From Streptomyces roseifaciens (GTDB lineage Bacteria; Actinomycetota; Actinomycetes; Streptomycetales; Streptomycetaceae): a stretch of DNA of 64,000 nucleotides. Both the position numbers and the translations under genes were made by a program. This document shows, piece after piece, positions 52,555-60,824 of this stretch (its first letter is position 1; each line of letters starts with the position of its first letter). Location: the NCBI RefSeq assembly GCF_001445655.1, contig NZ_LNBE01000003.1, positions 1,780,530 to 1,844,529 of the forward strand. Reading direction: 5' to 3'. The notes under the pieces were generated by a model that was not told the origin of the DNA, searched no databases, and saw nothing but the letters and a program-made list of their open reading frames with translations.

Positions 52555-52907
52555 GGCCGCGCACCGGGGAGAGCCGGGTCTCCGCACCGTGCACCCGTGA
52601 CAGAAACCGGCGCACAACCGTGCATCCGTGACGTGTCCGCGTCCGGCCGCCAGGACCTAACGTGGTCTCACCGGCGCTGCACCGCGCCGGTTCACGGGGG
52701 AACGGTGCCGCCGGCCCGACCGCCCGGCGCACCTGTCCACGCCCGCCTGATCCGCACGCGGGCGTGGACACGGAGCCGGGCCCGGGGCCGCGCCACGGCA
52801 CGGCCTCCGGGCGCCCGCACTTGGGGGTGCGCCCGCGCCCGGGGCCGGCGGCCCGTCCGGGAAAAACCGTTGGCCTGTCCACGAGCGCTCCCGCTAGCGT
52901 CAGGCCG
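52555..52907. other. Intergenic region before the methyltransferase
   Basis: About 350 bases of very GC-rich sequence. It holds the direct repeat described separately; no gene is supported on either strand. Confidence 0.5.
52586..52632. promoter_or_regulatory. 16-bp direct repeat, three turns apart
   Basis: accgtgcacccgtgac and accgtgcatccgtgac differ at one base and are 31 bp apart, so they face the same side of the helix. They lie between the PucR gene and the methyltransferase and could be regulator half-sites. Confidence 0.45.
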
Positions 52908-53780
52908 GTGACGACGACCAGTGGACAGACGGACAGCGGGCGGGCCGGCCGGGCGGAGGACTGGCGCGAGACCAACCGTGCGATGTGGGACGAGCGGGTT
53001 CCCCTCCACACGGGCAGCGCCTTCTACGACCTCGCGGGGTTCAAGGCCGGCCGCAACGACCTGCGCGGGTTCGAGCCGGACGAGGTCGGGGACGTCACCG
53101 GCAAGCGCCTGCTGCACCTGCAGTGCCACATCGGCACCGACACGCTGTCCTGGGCCCGCAAGGGCGCGGACGTGACCGGGCTGGACTTCTCCGGCGCGGC
53201 GGTGGAGGCGGCGCGGACGCTCGCGGCGGAAGTGGGCGAGGAGCGGGCCCGGTTCGTCCAGGCGGACGTGTACGACGCACCGGCCGCGCTGCAGGGCGAG
53301 ACCTTCGACATCGTCTACACGGGCTTCGGGGCCCTGTGCTGGCTGCCCGACCTGGCACGCTGGGCCCGTACGGCCGCCTCGCTGATCGCGCCGGGCGGTT
53401 TCCTGTACCTGGCGGAGTTCCACCCCGTGGCCATGTGCCTGGGCGAGGACGGCGGCGCCTTCGCCGAGGACTACTTCGCCCGCGGGCCGCTCACCTACGA
53501 CGAGCCGGGCTCGTACGTTGACATGAGCGCCCCGACGCGGCACAACCGCTCGGTGGAGTGGCTGCACACGATGGGCGACGTGGTGAGTGCGGTGAGCGCC
53601 GCGGGGCTGCGGCTGGAGTTCCTGCACGAGTACGACTTCACGCTGTTCGAGTTCCTCGACGACATGGTCCGGGGGCAGGACACCAGTGGCAGCCGGGGCG
53701 GCGGGAGCGCGGTCTACCGCCTCCCGGAGGGCCGCCCGCGCGTTCCGATGGTCTACTCGCTGCGCGCGTCCAAGGAGTAG
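52908..53780 (+). CDS. Class I SAM-dependent methyltransferase
   Basis: 290 residues with the Rossmann motif LLHLQCHIGTDTLSWARKGA, the acidic VTGLDFSGAAVEAA and FDIVYTGFGALCWLP. The N-terminal WRETNRAMWDERVPLHTGS is typical of a broad actinobacterial methyltransferase group. The GTG at 52908 gives this N-terminus; the frame extends further upstream without motifs. The substrate is unknown. Confidence 0.88.
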   Translation: MTTTSGQTDSGRAGRAEDWRETNRAMWDERVPLHTGSAFYDLAGFKAGRNDLRGFEPDEVGDVTGKRLLHLQCHIGTDTLSWARKGADVTGLDFSGAAVEAARTLAAEVGEERARFVQADVYDAPAALQGETFDIVYTGFGALCWLPDLARWARTAASLIAPGGFLYLAEFHPVAMCLGEDGGAFAEDYFARGPLTYDEPGSYVDMSAPTRHNRSVEWLHTMGDVVSAVSAAGLRLEFLHEYDFTLFEFLDDMVRGQDTSGSRGGGSAVYRLPEGRPRVPMVYSLRASKE

Positions 53781-53791
53781 GAGCACAGGAG

Positions 53792-53806
53792 AAAAGCTTG
53801 GCTTTT
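53792..53806. terminator. T-rich hairpin between methyltransferase and transposase
   Basis: AAAAGC-TTG-GCTTTT forms a tight hairpin with a T-rich 3' arm, overlapping the transposase stop codon. It may end both convergent transcripts; it may also be part of the element's terminus. Confidence 0.55.
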
Positions 53807-55277
53807 ATGGTCTGAGTCGGTCACGTTCGGCGATGCTCTCGGCCCGCTTCACGGTCTTGCCCACGTTGTAGCGGCTGGCGGGCCGTCGGTTCTTCGAGCC
53901 GGGTGGGCGTCCCGGGCCGGGGCGTGAGGGTTTGGGCGCACGGGCCGGACAGGCGAGGTGCGGGCGGAGGTTCCTGAACCCGCGGCGGACCCGGGCGGGG
54001 GTGAGGCGTCCGGGCTCGGCCGGTTTCTCCCAGGGGCGCCTCAGGTCGGCGGCGGCCTGGCGGACGAGCCGGAGCTGGGTGTGGGCGGCGATCACGAGCC
54101 AGGTCCAGCGGTCGGCGGCTTCGGGGGTGCGGAGCTTCGGGCGGGTCCAGCCGAGGGTCTGCTTCATCAGTCGGAACGTGTGTTCCAGGTCGAATCTCCG
54201 CAGGAATACCTGCCAGCGCACGTCGACGTCCTCGCCGGTCAGTCCGGTGGCCGAGGACCACAGCCACAGTGGCAGCGGGTCGTTGCCGCCGGGCAGACGG
54301 TCGACCTCCAGACGGATCAGCGTGCCCTCGATGACGGGGAGTTCGCCGGTGTGGTCGATCCACGCGGAACGGGTGGTCAGACGAGGGTGGATGCGGTCCC
54401 AGGCCATCGCGCGGGCGGCGCCGTACCGTTCGGTGACCTGTGCCGTCGCAGCGTCCGGCTCGCCCCAGGTCTCGGGCTTGGCGAAGCGGAACTCCCTGCC
54501 GTGCTTGGGCGGGTGGCCGCCGCGGGGGTGGGCCAGGTAGTACTCCTTGCGGGAGGGCGCCGGGCGGCGCATGACCCGGTCCGTGCGCATCCGCCCGAGG
54601 ACCTCCACCGGCAGTCCGCGCAGGAGATGGGCCATGCGCGGAGCGTCGTAGCCGGCGTCGAAGACAATGAGGATGTCGCGGTCGCCGACGTGCCAGCAAC
54701 CCATCTCGATCAGGTCGGTGACCACCCGGCGGACCTGGGCAGCGGTGACCTCGGCGACGTCGTCGGCCGGACCGAGACGGACGGCGTCCAGGAGCTGGCA
54801 CCAGGAGGTCCGGCCCGATTCAAGGGCGGCGACGAACGAGTACGGCCAGCCAGGCACGAACTGGTCCGAGGTCCGTCCGCTGCGGCCGTAGACGTGGCAG
54901 AACAGACGCTCCGCGCTGGTCGGGGCGTCGGGGCGGAGCCAGTTGCTGACGTCCACCGCGAGGACCAGGCGCCCGTCGCCGGCGTGCGGCATGGGCAGGC
55001 CGGCCAGCACCTGCCGCGGCCGGGGCACGTCGGCGTGTCCGTTGTTCAGCGCGTCGTACATGGCGCCGTGCCCGCGCCGGTGCTCGGCCACCAGCGTCAG
55101 GTCCACCGGCGCTCGCACTGACCCGTCCGCGCACAGCAGCGCGTCCACCAGCTCGAACAGCTCGTCCCCGCGCGCGGTGAGGCAGTCGAATAAGTCGTCC
55201 CGGAAACGTGACGCTACCGCGAACGCTTCCTCCGGAACAGCAGCAGGCAGCAGACTCACCTTCACGGCCTTCATCAT
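53805..55277 (-). mobile_element. Transposase of an insertion sequence (DDE, NF041680/IS701-like)
   Basis: 490 residues, apparently intact. Catalytic segments include LVLAVDVSNW, DILIVFDAGYD and the C-terminal RRFDLEHTFRLMKQTLGW with its Glu. The tail PGSKNRRPASRYNVGKTVKR is the usual end of this transposase group. The first Asp lies near residue 100. A TTA codon (55191-55193) would make expression depend on bldA. Clear terminal inverted repeats and target duplications were not found, so the element boundaries are open. The ATG at 55277 was chosen. Confidence 0.85.
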
Positions 55278-55407
55278 GGTCACGTGCACGTGTTGGCCGA
55301 GCAGGCAATTGAGCCGACGGCCGCCCCTGCTCCCGGTGCGAGAACCCGGAGGAGCGGCCCTCGCGACCGGGATAGCGGTGAAACAGGGCCAGGCGGATTC
55401 GCCGTCT

Positions 55408-55851
55408 CTACGGCCTTGCCTGCCCCTCGGCCGCCTCGGCCAGGGACGACCGGCCCCGGGCGACTTGTTCCCGCAGCGTCTCGACCTGCGCGGTGAGGTC
55501 TTCGATGCGGCGGTGGAGGGCCTGGATACAGACGAGGGCGACGCCGTTGGTGTCGGTGGCGGAGATAGTGACGTTGTTGTCGCCGAGCCCGAAGGCCTCG
55601 TACCAGTCCTGTGCCATCGGGCCGAGGTGCCGGACATCCGGCGGGTCCCAGTGGTAACGCCAGGTGCTGATCGGCAGCTGGAGGACTTCCTCCAGGACCT
55701 GGTGACCGTTGACGGCCTCGGCGGGGCCGGTCGTAGCCGCAGTCGCGGCAGAGGCCAGACCTGCCGGGCCGGCGAGGACCTGCGCACGAGCCAGGTGATC
55801 ACGGCGTGCCACCCGCGCTCTGCGGGCGGCACGCCACCAAATGGTGATCAA
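55408..55851 (-). CDS. S74-type tail-fibre chaperone domain, C-terminal part of split frame
   Basis: 147 residues. From about residue 50 it matches the intramolecular chaperone of endosialidase (Peptidase_S74): VLEEVLQLPISTWRYH, VRHLGPMAQDWYEAFGLG, GVALVCIQALHRRIEDL, then a coiled coil. The N-terminal 45 residues come from a hairpin region and do not look native. It overlaps the upstream frame by TTGA. Together with that frame it would make a normal S74 protein, so a frameshift at the hairpin is likely. Confidence 0.65.
   Translation of the reverse strand: MITIWWRAARRARVARRDHLARAQVLAGPAGLASAATAATTGPAEAVNGHQVLEEVLQLPISTWRYHWDPPDVRHLGPMAQDWYEAFGLGDNNVTISATDTNGVALVCIQALHRRIEDLTAQVETLREQVARGRSSLAEAAEGQARP
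55796..55850. repeat. Large imperfect hairpin inside the S74 frame
   Basis: Arms TGATCAC-GGCGTGCC-CCCGC on the left pair with GCGGG-GGCACGCC and GTGATCA on the right, with small bulges. It begins just where the reading frame breaks. It may be a small inserted palindromic element. Confidence 0.6.
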
Positions 55852-56060
55852 CGGTCCCAGCGCACCGGGGTCACGTCGGTCTTCGCATTACGGTCCGACA
55901 GACCGCCCAGCAGGGAGTTCAGCAATCCGGTGACGATGCTCAGGAGCTGGGGGGATGCCTGCTCGGCGATCGGGGTGAGGGCGGCCGTGCTGCCTCCGGC
56001 CCGGGCTCCGTCGGCCTGGGTGACGGGCGTGGCACGACGGTCGGGATTGACCGATGTCAT
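55848..56060 (-). CDS. S74 protein N-terminal part (split frame)
   Basis: 70 residues. A Gly/Ala-rich start is followed by a helix (LLSIVTGLLNSLLGG) and SDRNAKTDVTPVRWDR, the conserved beginning of S74 chaperone domains (usually SDRxxKxxI), then a stop. The rest of the domain continues in another frame directly downstream. AGGAG lies six bases before the ATG, so it may still be expressed as a truncated product. Confidence 0.6.
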   Translation of the reverse strand: MTSVNPDRRATPVTQADGARAGGSTAALTPIAEQASPQLLSIVTGLLNSLLGGLSDRNAKTDVTPVRWDR

Positions 56061-56229
56061 GAGCTTCTCCTATGAAGAAGGATCCGGCCTTGCACGATCT
56101 GCCCACGGTGACCGCGGAACAAGGCATTCCGACCTGCCGCCACCCAAACGAGTGCCAGCCCTGCGATGGCTGGCGGACGACGTGTCCACCGGAGTCCTGC
56201 CAACCCCGCAACAACACAGCCTCAGTCAG

Positions 56230-56340
56230 GTAACAGAAGAAAGCAGCGCCGAGAACAGGCACCGGATGCCCCGCTACGAAGTCGGCAAAACCTTCGAACC
56301 TGCCGAAACCCTCACCGCACTTCACGCAGCCAGAAGTTAA
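56230..56340 (+). pseudogene. Transposase C-terminal remnant
   Basis: The frame ending at 56340 reads NRHRMPRYEVGKTFEPAETL, close to NRRPASRYNVGKTVKRAESI at the end of the intact transposase nearby but on the opposite strand. The bases after both stops also agree (TAAA-G-CAAG). This is the tail of a second, decayed copy of a related element; nothing upstream resembles the rest. Confidence 0.55.
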
Positions 56341-56413
56341 AGATCAAGAAAAGAAGGAGCACCGGTACGTGCTGGGAAGCGCGTACCGGTGCTCTTGTCC
56401 GCCTGTGCGGGGC

Positions 56414-57889
56414 CTACTTGCGGCGGCCCGCCGTGGAGACGGTTCCCTCTCCGCCCGCGAGCTTCCACTCCTTGTGGAGCGAGCCCAGCGGAATGGGCTT
56501 CTGGAAGATCGGCGTGCCGAAGATCTTCAGCTGGAGCTGGAGGGCTCCGGCCAGGTCCAGCCCGCCGTACGCGGCCCACTTGCCGGTGGCCGAAGCCGAG
56601 CCGTCGGCGGCCGCGGCGGCCCGCCCCTCGACCTCGGCCCGCAGGTACGGGGCGACGTCGGCCGTGACGCCGACCGCGCCGTACAGGCCGACGGACGCCT
56701 CGGCGCCGAGCGTGGCCTTCACCTTGCCGGCCGCTTCCACCGACGCCTGCGGCGAAGTGGCCGTGATGTCGGAGGAGTTGACCGGCGACCAGCCCTTGCC
56801 CTTGGTGTACTCGCCGCCGACGCGGAAGCCTCCCTTGAGGTCCTCCTTGACGTCGACGTTGACGTGGCCGTCGGCGTCCACCTGCAGGTAGCAGGTGAGG
56901 CCGAGGTTGACCACGACGGGCACCGCGCCGACCTGGATGACCGGCGAGGCGTGCAGCTTGGCGAACGGAAGCCGCAGCGGCTTGCCCTCCGTCGAGGCTG
57001 CGGCCTGGCCCTTCAGCTCCCACTGGGAGGACCAGTCGCCCGACAGCGAGACCGAGGCGCCGGCCGGCGCGCCGCCGAAGCCGGAACCGCCGCCGTCGTA
57101 GGCGAAGTTCACCTCCGGAGCCAGCTGGACGTAGCCCGAGGCCGACGCGGAGGCGGACGCGGGGGCGTCCTTGGCGGTGGCGATGGACGTGCCGACGTCG
57201 ATCCGCAGGTTGCCCAGCGGCAGCTTCGCGCCCTTGGGCCCGAAGTTGACGTTGCCGGTCTTCGCCCAGGAGACCTTGACGCCCTTGACGAGCGGCTCCA
57301 CGCCGACCGTGGACGGGTCCACGGGGACCGATCCGCCGGCCTTGGCGTCGCCCAGCAGGGCGCCCATCGTCGCCGGTGCGGTGTTGACCTCGGTGCCCTT
57401 CTCGGTCTTGCCGAGCACCTTGGTGACCTTGGCGAGGACACCGTCGGGGGCACCGGGGGCGGGGGCGCTGGCGATGATGTCGCCGACGTCCACCTGGTTG
57501 TTCTTCCCGGGGGCCGCGCTGCTTCCGGCGCTTGCCGAGCCGGAGGGCGTGGGGGTGCGGCCGGGGGCCAGGCCCTTCGGGGGCTTCGCCGCGCCGGAGA
57601 TGACGGCGCGTCCGCTCTTCCGGTCGAACGAGGCGACCTTCAGCGAGGACTTCTGCGCCGTCCTGCCGGAGCCGGACGGGCGGGCCACGGCGCTCGGGGC
57701 GCCCGCGCCCTCGGGTGCGGCCCGGACGGCGAGCTGGGGTTCCGCGGCGGGCGGACGGGCCGCTGCGGCCTGCTCGGTGCCGGCGCCGGTGTCACTGCCG
57801 GACGGCCCGGAGGCCGCGGAGCACCCGGTGGCGAGCAGGGAGGCAGCGGTGATGGCGGGTAAAGCTATGAATCGTGCGGGCTTGCGCAA
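56414..57889 (-). CDS. Secreted lipoprotein with an early TTA codon
   Basis: 491 residues starting at TTG (GAGGA six bases upstream). The signal LRKPARFIALPAITAASLL ends in lipobox ATGC, so the protein is lipid-anchored outside the membrane. The mature part has an Ala/Pro linker, a Ser-rich segment and beta-rich repeats with long Gly/Ala stretches (VKVSWAKTGNVNFGP, GLTCYLQVDADGHVNVDVKE, GVTADVAPYLRAEVEG). No enzyme motif is seen. Codon 10 is TTA (57860-57862), a strong bldA switch at the start of translation. A 14-bp palindrome lies upstream. Confidence 0.82.
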   Translation of the reverse strand: MRKPARFIALPAITAASLLATGCSAASGPSGSDTGAGTEQAAAARPPAAEPQLAVRAAPEGAGAPSAVARPSGSGRTAQKSSLKVASFDRKSGRAVISGAAKPPKGLAPGRTPTPSGSASAGSSAAPGKNNQVDVGDIIASAPAPGAPDGVLAKVTKVLGKTEKGTEVNTAPATMGALLGDAKAGGSVPVDPSTVGVEPLVKGVKVSWAKTGNVNFGPKGAKLPLGNLRIDVGTSIATAKDAPASASASASGYVQLAPEVNFAYDGGGSGFGGAPAGASVSLSGDWSSQWELKGQAAASTEGKPLRLPFAKLHASPVIQVGAVPVVVNLGLTCYLQVDADGHVNVDVKEDLKGGFRVGGEYTKGKGWSPVNSSDITATSPQASVEAAGKVKATLGAEASVGLYGAVGVTADVAPYLRAEVEGRAAAAADGSASATGKWAAYGGLDLAGALQLQLKIFGTPIFQKPIPLGSLHKEWKLAGGEGTVSTAGRRK

Positions 57890-57995
57890 ATTCGATCCTC
57901 GGGAGCGTGAGGTGGGGGCAGGCCGGAGGAGGTGTGCACTCCGGCCCGCATCACACGGCATGGACGGGTGAACCGGACGGCTACCCGCCGGTAAC

Positions 57996-58009
57996 GGCAT
58001 GATCATGCC
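57996..58009. promoter_or_regulatory. 14-bp palindrome upstream of the lipoprotein
   Basis: GGCATGATCATGCC is perfectly symmetrical and lies about 107 bases before the TTG start, within the probable promoter region. Confidence 0.45.
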
Positions 58010-58042
58010 ATGGGCGCACGTGCCCTCAGAAGCCTTAAACCA

Positions 58043-58076
58043 CTGGCGGGCAGTGATCTGGATCACTGCCCGCCAG
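58043..58076 (-). terminator. Strong terminator after the RlmG-like gene
   Basis: A perfect 16-bp stem (CTGGCGGGCAGTGATC at 58043-58058 with its complement at 58061-58076) and a two-base loop, 23 bases after the methyltransferase stop. Confidence 0.85.
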
Positions 58077-58099
58077 CGGGGTCTCCCGGCCCGGAAAGT

Positions 58100-59269
58100 T
58101 CAGTTTTTGACCGACCGCAGAACGACGAACTTCGCGTCGCTCGCCACGATCTCGCAGTTGCCGAAGAGACGGCGCAGCTTCACGTGGTACCCGAGGTGAC
58201 GGTTGCCGATGACCCACAGCTCCCCGCCGGGCCGCAGCGCGGCGCGCGACCCGGTGAACATGCGCCAGGCCGTCGCGTCGGTGGTCGACTGGTGGGAGTG
58301 GAAGGGCGGGTTGTTGAGCACCAGGTCCACGGACTCGGCGGGCATCCCCGACAGCCCGTCGCCCACCCGGAACTCGGCCGCGGCCCGCGCGCCCGCGTTC
58401 TCCCGGAACGTGGCCTCCGCGGACGCCACCGCCTGGTACGACTCGTCGACGAACACCACCTCGGCCTGCGGGTTGGCCAGTGCCGCGGCCGTCCCGACGA
58501 TGCCGTTGCCGCAGCCGAGGTCCACGATGCGCTCCGGGCCGCGCCGCTGCGGCAGGTTGCGCAGGAAGAAGCGGGTGCCGATGTCGAGCCGCTCGGCGCA
58601 GAAGATGCCGGCGTGGTTGGTGGCCGTCAGCCCGGAGGCCGGACCGATGCCCAGCGGCAGCGAGTAGCTGTAGGGCCAGGGGCTCGCGGCCCGGGGGAGG
58701 GCGGGGTCCGGCGAGCAGAAGATGAGCCGGGCCTTCTTCACGGCCAGCGAGGTCCGGGTGGGGCCGACGATCCGCTCGAACAGCTTCAGCGTCGAGGTGT
58801 GGATCTCGGTCACCTTGCCCGTGCCGACGACGACGGTCCCCGCGTGCAGCCGGGGAGCGAGCCGGTGCAGCTGGTCCTCCAGGAGCGCGAGGCTCTTGGG
58901 CACGCGGACCAGCAGGACGTCGATGCGGTCCGGCGGGGAGTCCTGCGTCGACAGCAGGGTGACGGCGCCGGGCGCGACGCCGTTGCGCTCCAGGTTCAGG
59001 CGGGTGGCCTGCTGGGCGAGGAACGAGTCGGTGATCTGTACGGGGCTGTGGCCGTGCTCGGCGAGGGCAGTGGTCAGCGCGCCCCACCGGTCGCCCAGCA
59101 CGGCCACCGTGCCGGACAGGTCCGTGGGGCCGTCCGCGGTCTCCGCGCTCCCCGCCAGATGGCTGAGGAGGTATTCATCGGCGGCGTCCCAGGCTCGGAG
59201 CTGGTCGCGGGGGTCCTCGGGGAAACGAGTCAGGCCCAGCTCGCCCCATGGCGTCATCAAACGGTTCAT
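58100..59269 (-). CDS. RlmG/RsmC-like rRNA guanine methyltransferase
   Basis: 389 residues with two Rossmann domains as in RlmG/RsmC. The C-terminal catalytic one has IVDLGCGNGIVG for SAM and LVLNNPPFH for the target guanine; the N-terminal copy is degenerate (TVAVLGDRWGAL). It makes N2-methylguanosine in 23S or 16S rRNA; fold and size favour the RlmG branch. A terminator follows. Confidence 0.86.
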   Translation of the reverse strand: MNRLMTPWGELGLTRFPEDPRDQLRAWDAADEYLLSHLAGSAETADGPTDLSGTVAVLGDRWGALTTALAEHGHSPVQITDSFLAQQATRLNLERNGVAPGAVTLLSTQDSPPDRIDVLLVRVPKSLALLEDQLHRLAPRLHAGTVVVGTGKVTEIHTSTLKLFERIVGPTRTSLAVKKARLIFCSPDPALPRAASPWPYSYSLPLGIGPASGLTATNHAGIFCAERLDIGTRFFLRNLPQRRGPERIVDLGCGNGIVGTAAALANPQAEVVFVDESYQAVASAEATFRENAGARAAAEFRVGDGLSGMPAESVDLVLNNPPFHSHQSTTDATAWRMFTGSRAALRPGGELWVIGNRHLGYHVKLRRLFGNCEIVASDAKFVVLRSVKN

Positions 59270-59281
59270 TGTGCCCTCAGG

Positions 59282-59659
59282 CTAGTCGAGACCCCTGGTG
59301 TAGGTGAGCACGGCCGCTCCGCCGGCGAACGAACGGCTGTCGACGAGGCCGAACCGGTGGGGCCGGAACGCGGTGCTGAAGACCGGGATGCCGGCGCCGA
59401 TGGCCACCGGGTAGCACTTGACGATCAGTGCGTCGATCTCGGGCAGGAGCGTACCCGCGAGCTCTCCGCCGCCGCACAGCCAGACGTCCATGCCGTCCTG
59501 CTGCTTGAGCTCACGGACGAACGCGACCGGGTCGCCGGAGACGATCTCGACCGCCGGGTCGGCGCCGGCGAGTGTCCGGGAGAAGACGTACTGCCGCAGG
59601 TGGGCGTACGGGCTGGTGATTCCCGCGGAGAGTGCGGGCTCGTAGGTGCCGCGCCCCAT
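59282..59659 (-). pseudogene. N-terminally truncated DHFR/RibD-like gene
   Basis: 125 residues match only the C-terminal two thirds of dihydrofolate-reductase-like proteins (MGRGTYEPALSAGITSPYAH, DVWLCGGGELAGTLLPEIDA, YTRGLD). The conserved N-terminal strand and NADPH loop (about 65 residues) are gone. The sequence upstream of 59659 instead reads as the C-terminus of an unrelated plus-strand protein. A chance ribosome site precedes the ATG, so a fragment may be made. Confidence 0.65.
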
Positions 59660-59743
59660 CAGCCGTCCTCGCCCCGTTCCCTCTCGACGACCTGATCGCC
59701 GACCTCGTGGACCGGACCCTTCCGCCCACCGCCGGGGAGTGAG
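59660..59743 (+). pseudogene. C-terminal remnant of an unknown plus-strand gene
   Basis: The plus-strand frame ending at 59743 reads VLAPFPLDDLIADLVDRTLP, with protein-like codon use up to a TGA, but it begins abruptly at the edge of the truncated DHFR-like gene. It marks a deletion or rearrangement junction. Short length makes this tentative. Confidence 0.35.
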
Positions 59744-59819
59744 CGCTGCGCCGCCCGTCCCGATCACTGGGTAAAGTGTCGCCGCCACACGAACAACGCA
59801 GGTGAAACGGGGTCAGGGC

Positions 59820-60641
59820 ATGGGCATACTCAACCGGGTGAAGAACCTGGGCGACCAGGTGGGATCGGCGGCCACCTCCTTCGGCAAGGATGTCGCCCAC
59901 GCCGTACAGCGCGGCGTCGACGCCGGGCGCGCCGGCACGAACGCCTCCGGCGACTGGGCCCTCTCCGTCCTGCGCTCGCTGCCCGCCCCCGCCGCGCCCA
60001 CGCCCGTGGAGTGGGAGTTCTCCCTCGGCGCCCTGATCTGCCGCCACCCCAAGGTCCCCGCCATCACCGCCAAGGCGCTGCGCCCGCTGGACGGCATCGG
60101 CGCGCTGCGCTTCGGACCCGAGTCGGTCGGCTTCGACGGCGAGGACATCCCCTGGGACAAGGTCGTCCACCTCCAGCTGCACGACGCCTTCAGCGCCATG
60201 ACCACGGAGGCGCTCGACGCCGAGATCGACCGGATCCGGGACCTCCTGCCCCCGCTCCCCGGGCGGAAGTGGGTCGTCACCAAGGTGGTCGAGGGCCTCG
60301 CCTCGGTCATGCTCGCCGCGCTGGAGCAGGCGGGCGAGCAGCGGCTGGAGACGGTGAACGTCGCCTGTGAAATCACCTACCGCGGCGCGCTGGGGATGAA
60401 GAAGACCCTGCGGGCCAACATGTTCAGCACGGCCCTGCTGGCCCAGCAGGCCGAGGTCATGCACAGCCTGGTGCTCACGGCCCAGGCCAAGGGCATCCCG
60501 GTGCTCCCCGCGGAACCCCCGCTGCACGGCACCAAGACCGGCGAGCGCGTCCTCGCGCTACGGGCCCGCACGGACACGGTGGCCGCCCAACTGCGAGCCG
60601 AACAGGGCACGGAGCAGGCGGCCCTCGACTCCGCTCGCTGA
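59820..60641 (+). CDS. Conserved hypothetical protein
   Basis: 273 residues. An amphipathic N-terminus (RVKNLGDQVGSAATSFGKDV) is followed by an alpha/beta domain (about 60-250; EFSLGALICRHPKVPAITAK, VACEITYRGALGMKKTL). No catalytic motif or membrane helix is seen. The ATG at 59820 or a GTG at 59802 could start it. An inverted repeat (60728-60761) lies after the stop. Function unknown. Confidence 0.7.
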   Translation: MGILNRVKNLGDQVGSAATSFGKDVAHAVQRGVDAGRAGTNASGDWALSVLRSLPAPAAPTPVEWEFSLGALICRHPKVPAITAKALRPLDGIGALRFGPESVGFDGEDIPWDKVVHLQLHDAFSAMTTEALDAEIDRIRDLLPPLPGRKWVVTKVVEGLASVMLAALEQAGEQRLETVNVACEITYRGALGMKKTLRANMFSTALLAQQAEVMHSLVLTAQAKGIPVLPAEPPLHGTKTGERVLALRARTDTVAAQLRAEQGTEQAALDSAR

Positions 60642-60727
60642 CGCGCACCGGCCCGGGCCGGCGACGGCATCGGTTGGCCGGAAAAGCATCGGTGTGATCT
60701 GCGGCTTTCGAAACGATGGTCGGATGT

Positions 60728-60761
60728 GCTCCCTGGCCGTGGTGATTGTTGCTCAGGGAGC
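60728..60761 (+). terminator. Inverted repeat after the hypothetical gene
   Basis: GCTCCCTG and CAGGGAGC, eight-base arms around an 18-base centre, about 90 bases after the stop codon at 60641. Confidence 0.45.
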
Positions 60762-60790
60762 GTGTGGCCACCGAATCGTTTTCGCTGAAG

Positions 60791-60818
60791 GGGCCGGCCG
60801 CGGGGCGGCGGCCGGCCC
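60791..60818 (-). terminator. Hairpin after the AMP-ligase gene
   Basis: GGGCCGGCCGC (60791-60801) pairs with GCGGCCGGCCC (60808-60818) around a six-base loop, directly after the ligase stop codon. Confidence 0.7.
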
Positions 60819-60824
60819 TGCGGG

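Noticed and set aside
53781..55407. Terminal inverted repeats defining the insertion sequence
   Set aside because: No convincing matching ends or target duplication could be found by eye, so boundaries were not assigned.
55408..56060. Prophage, because of the S74 tail-spike domain
   Set aside because: No other phage gene is present; S74 domains also occur alone in Streptomyces proteins, and the flanks are transposase sequences.
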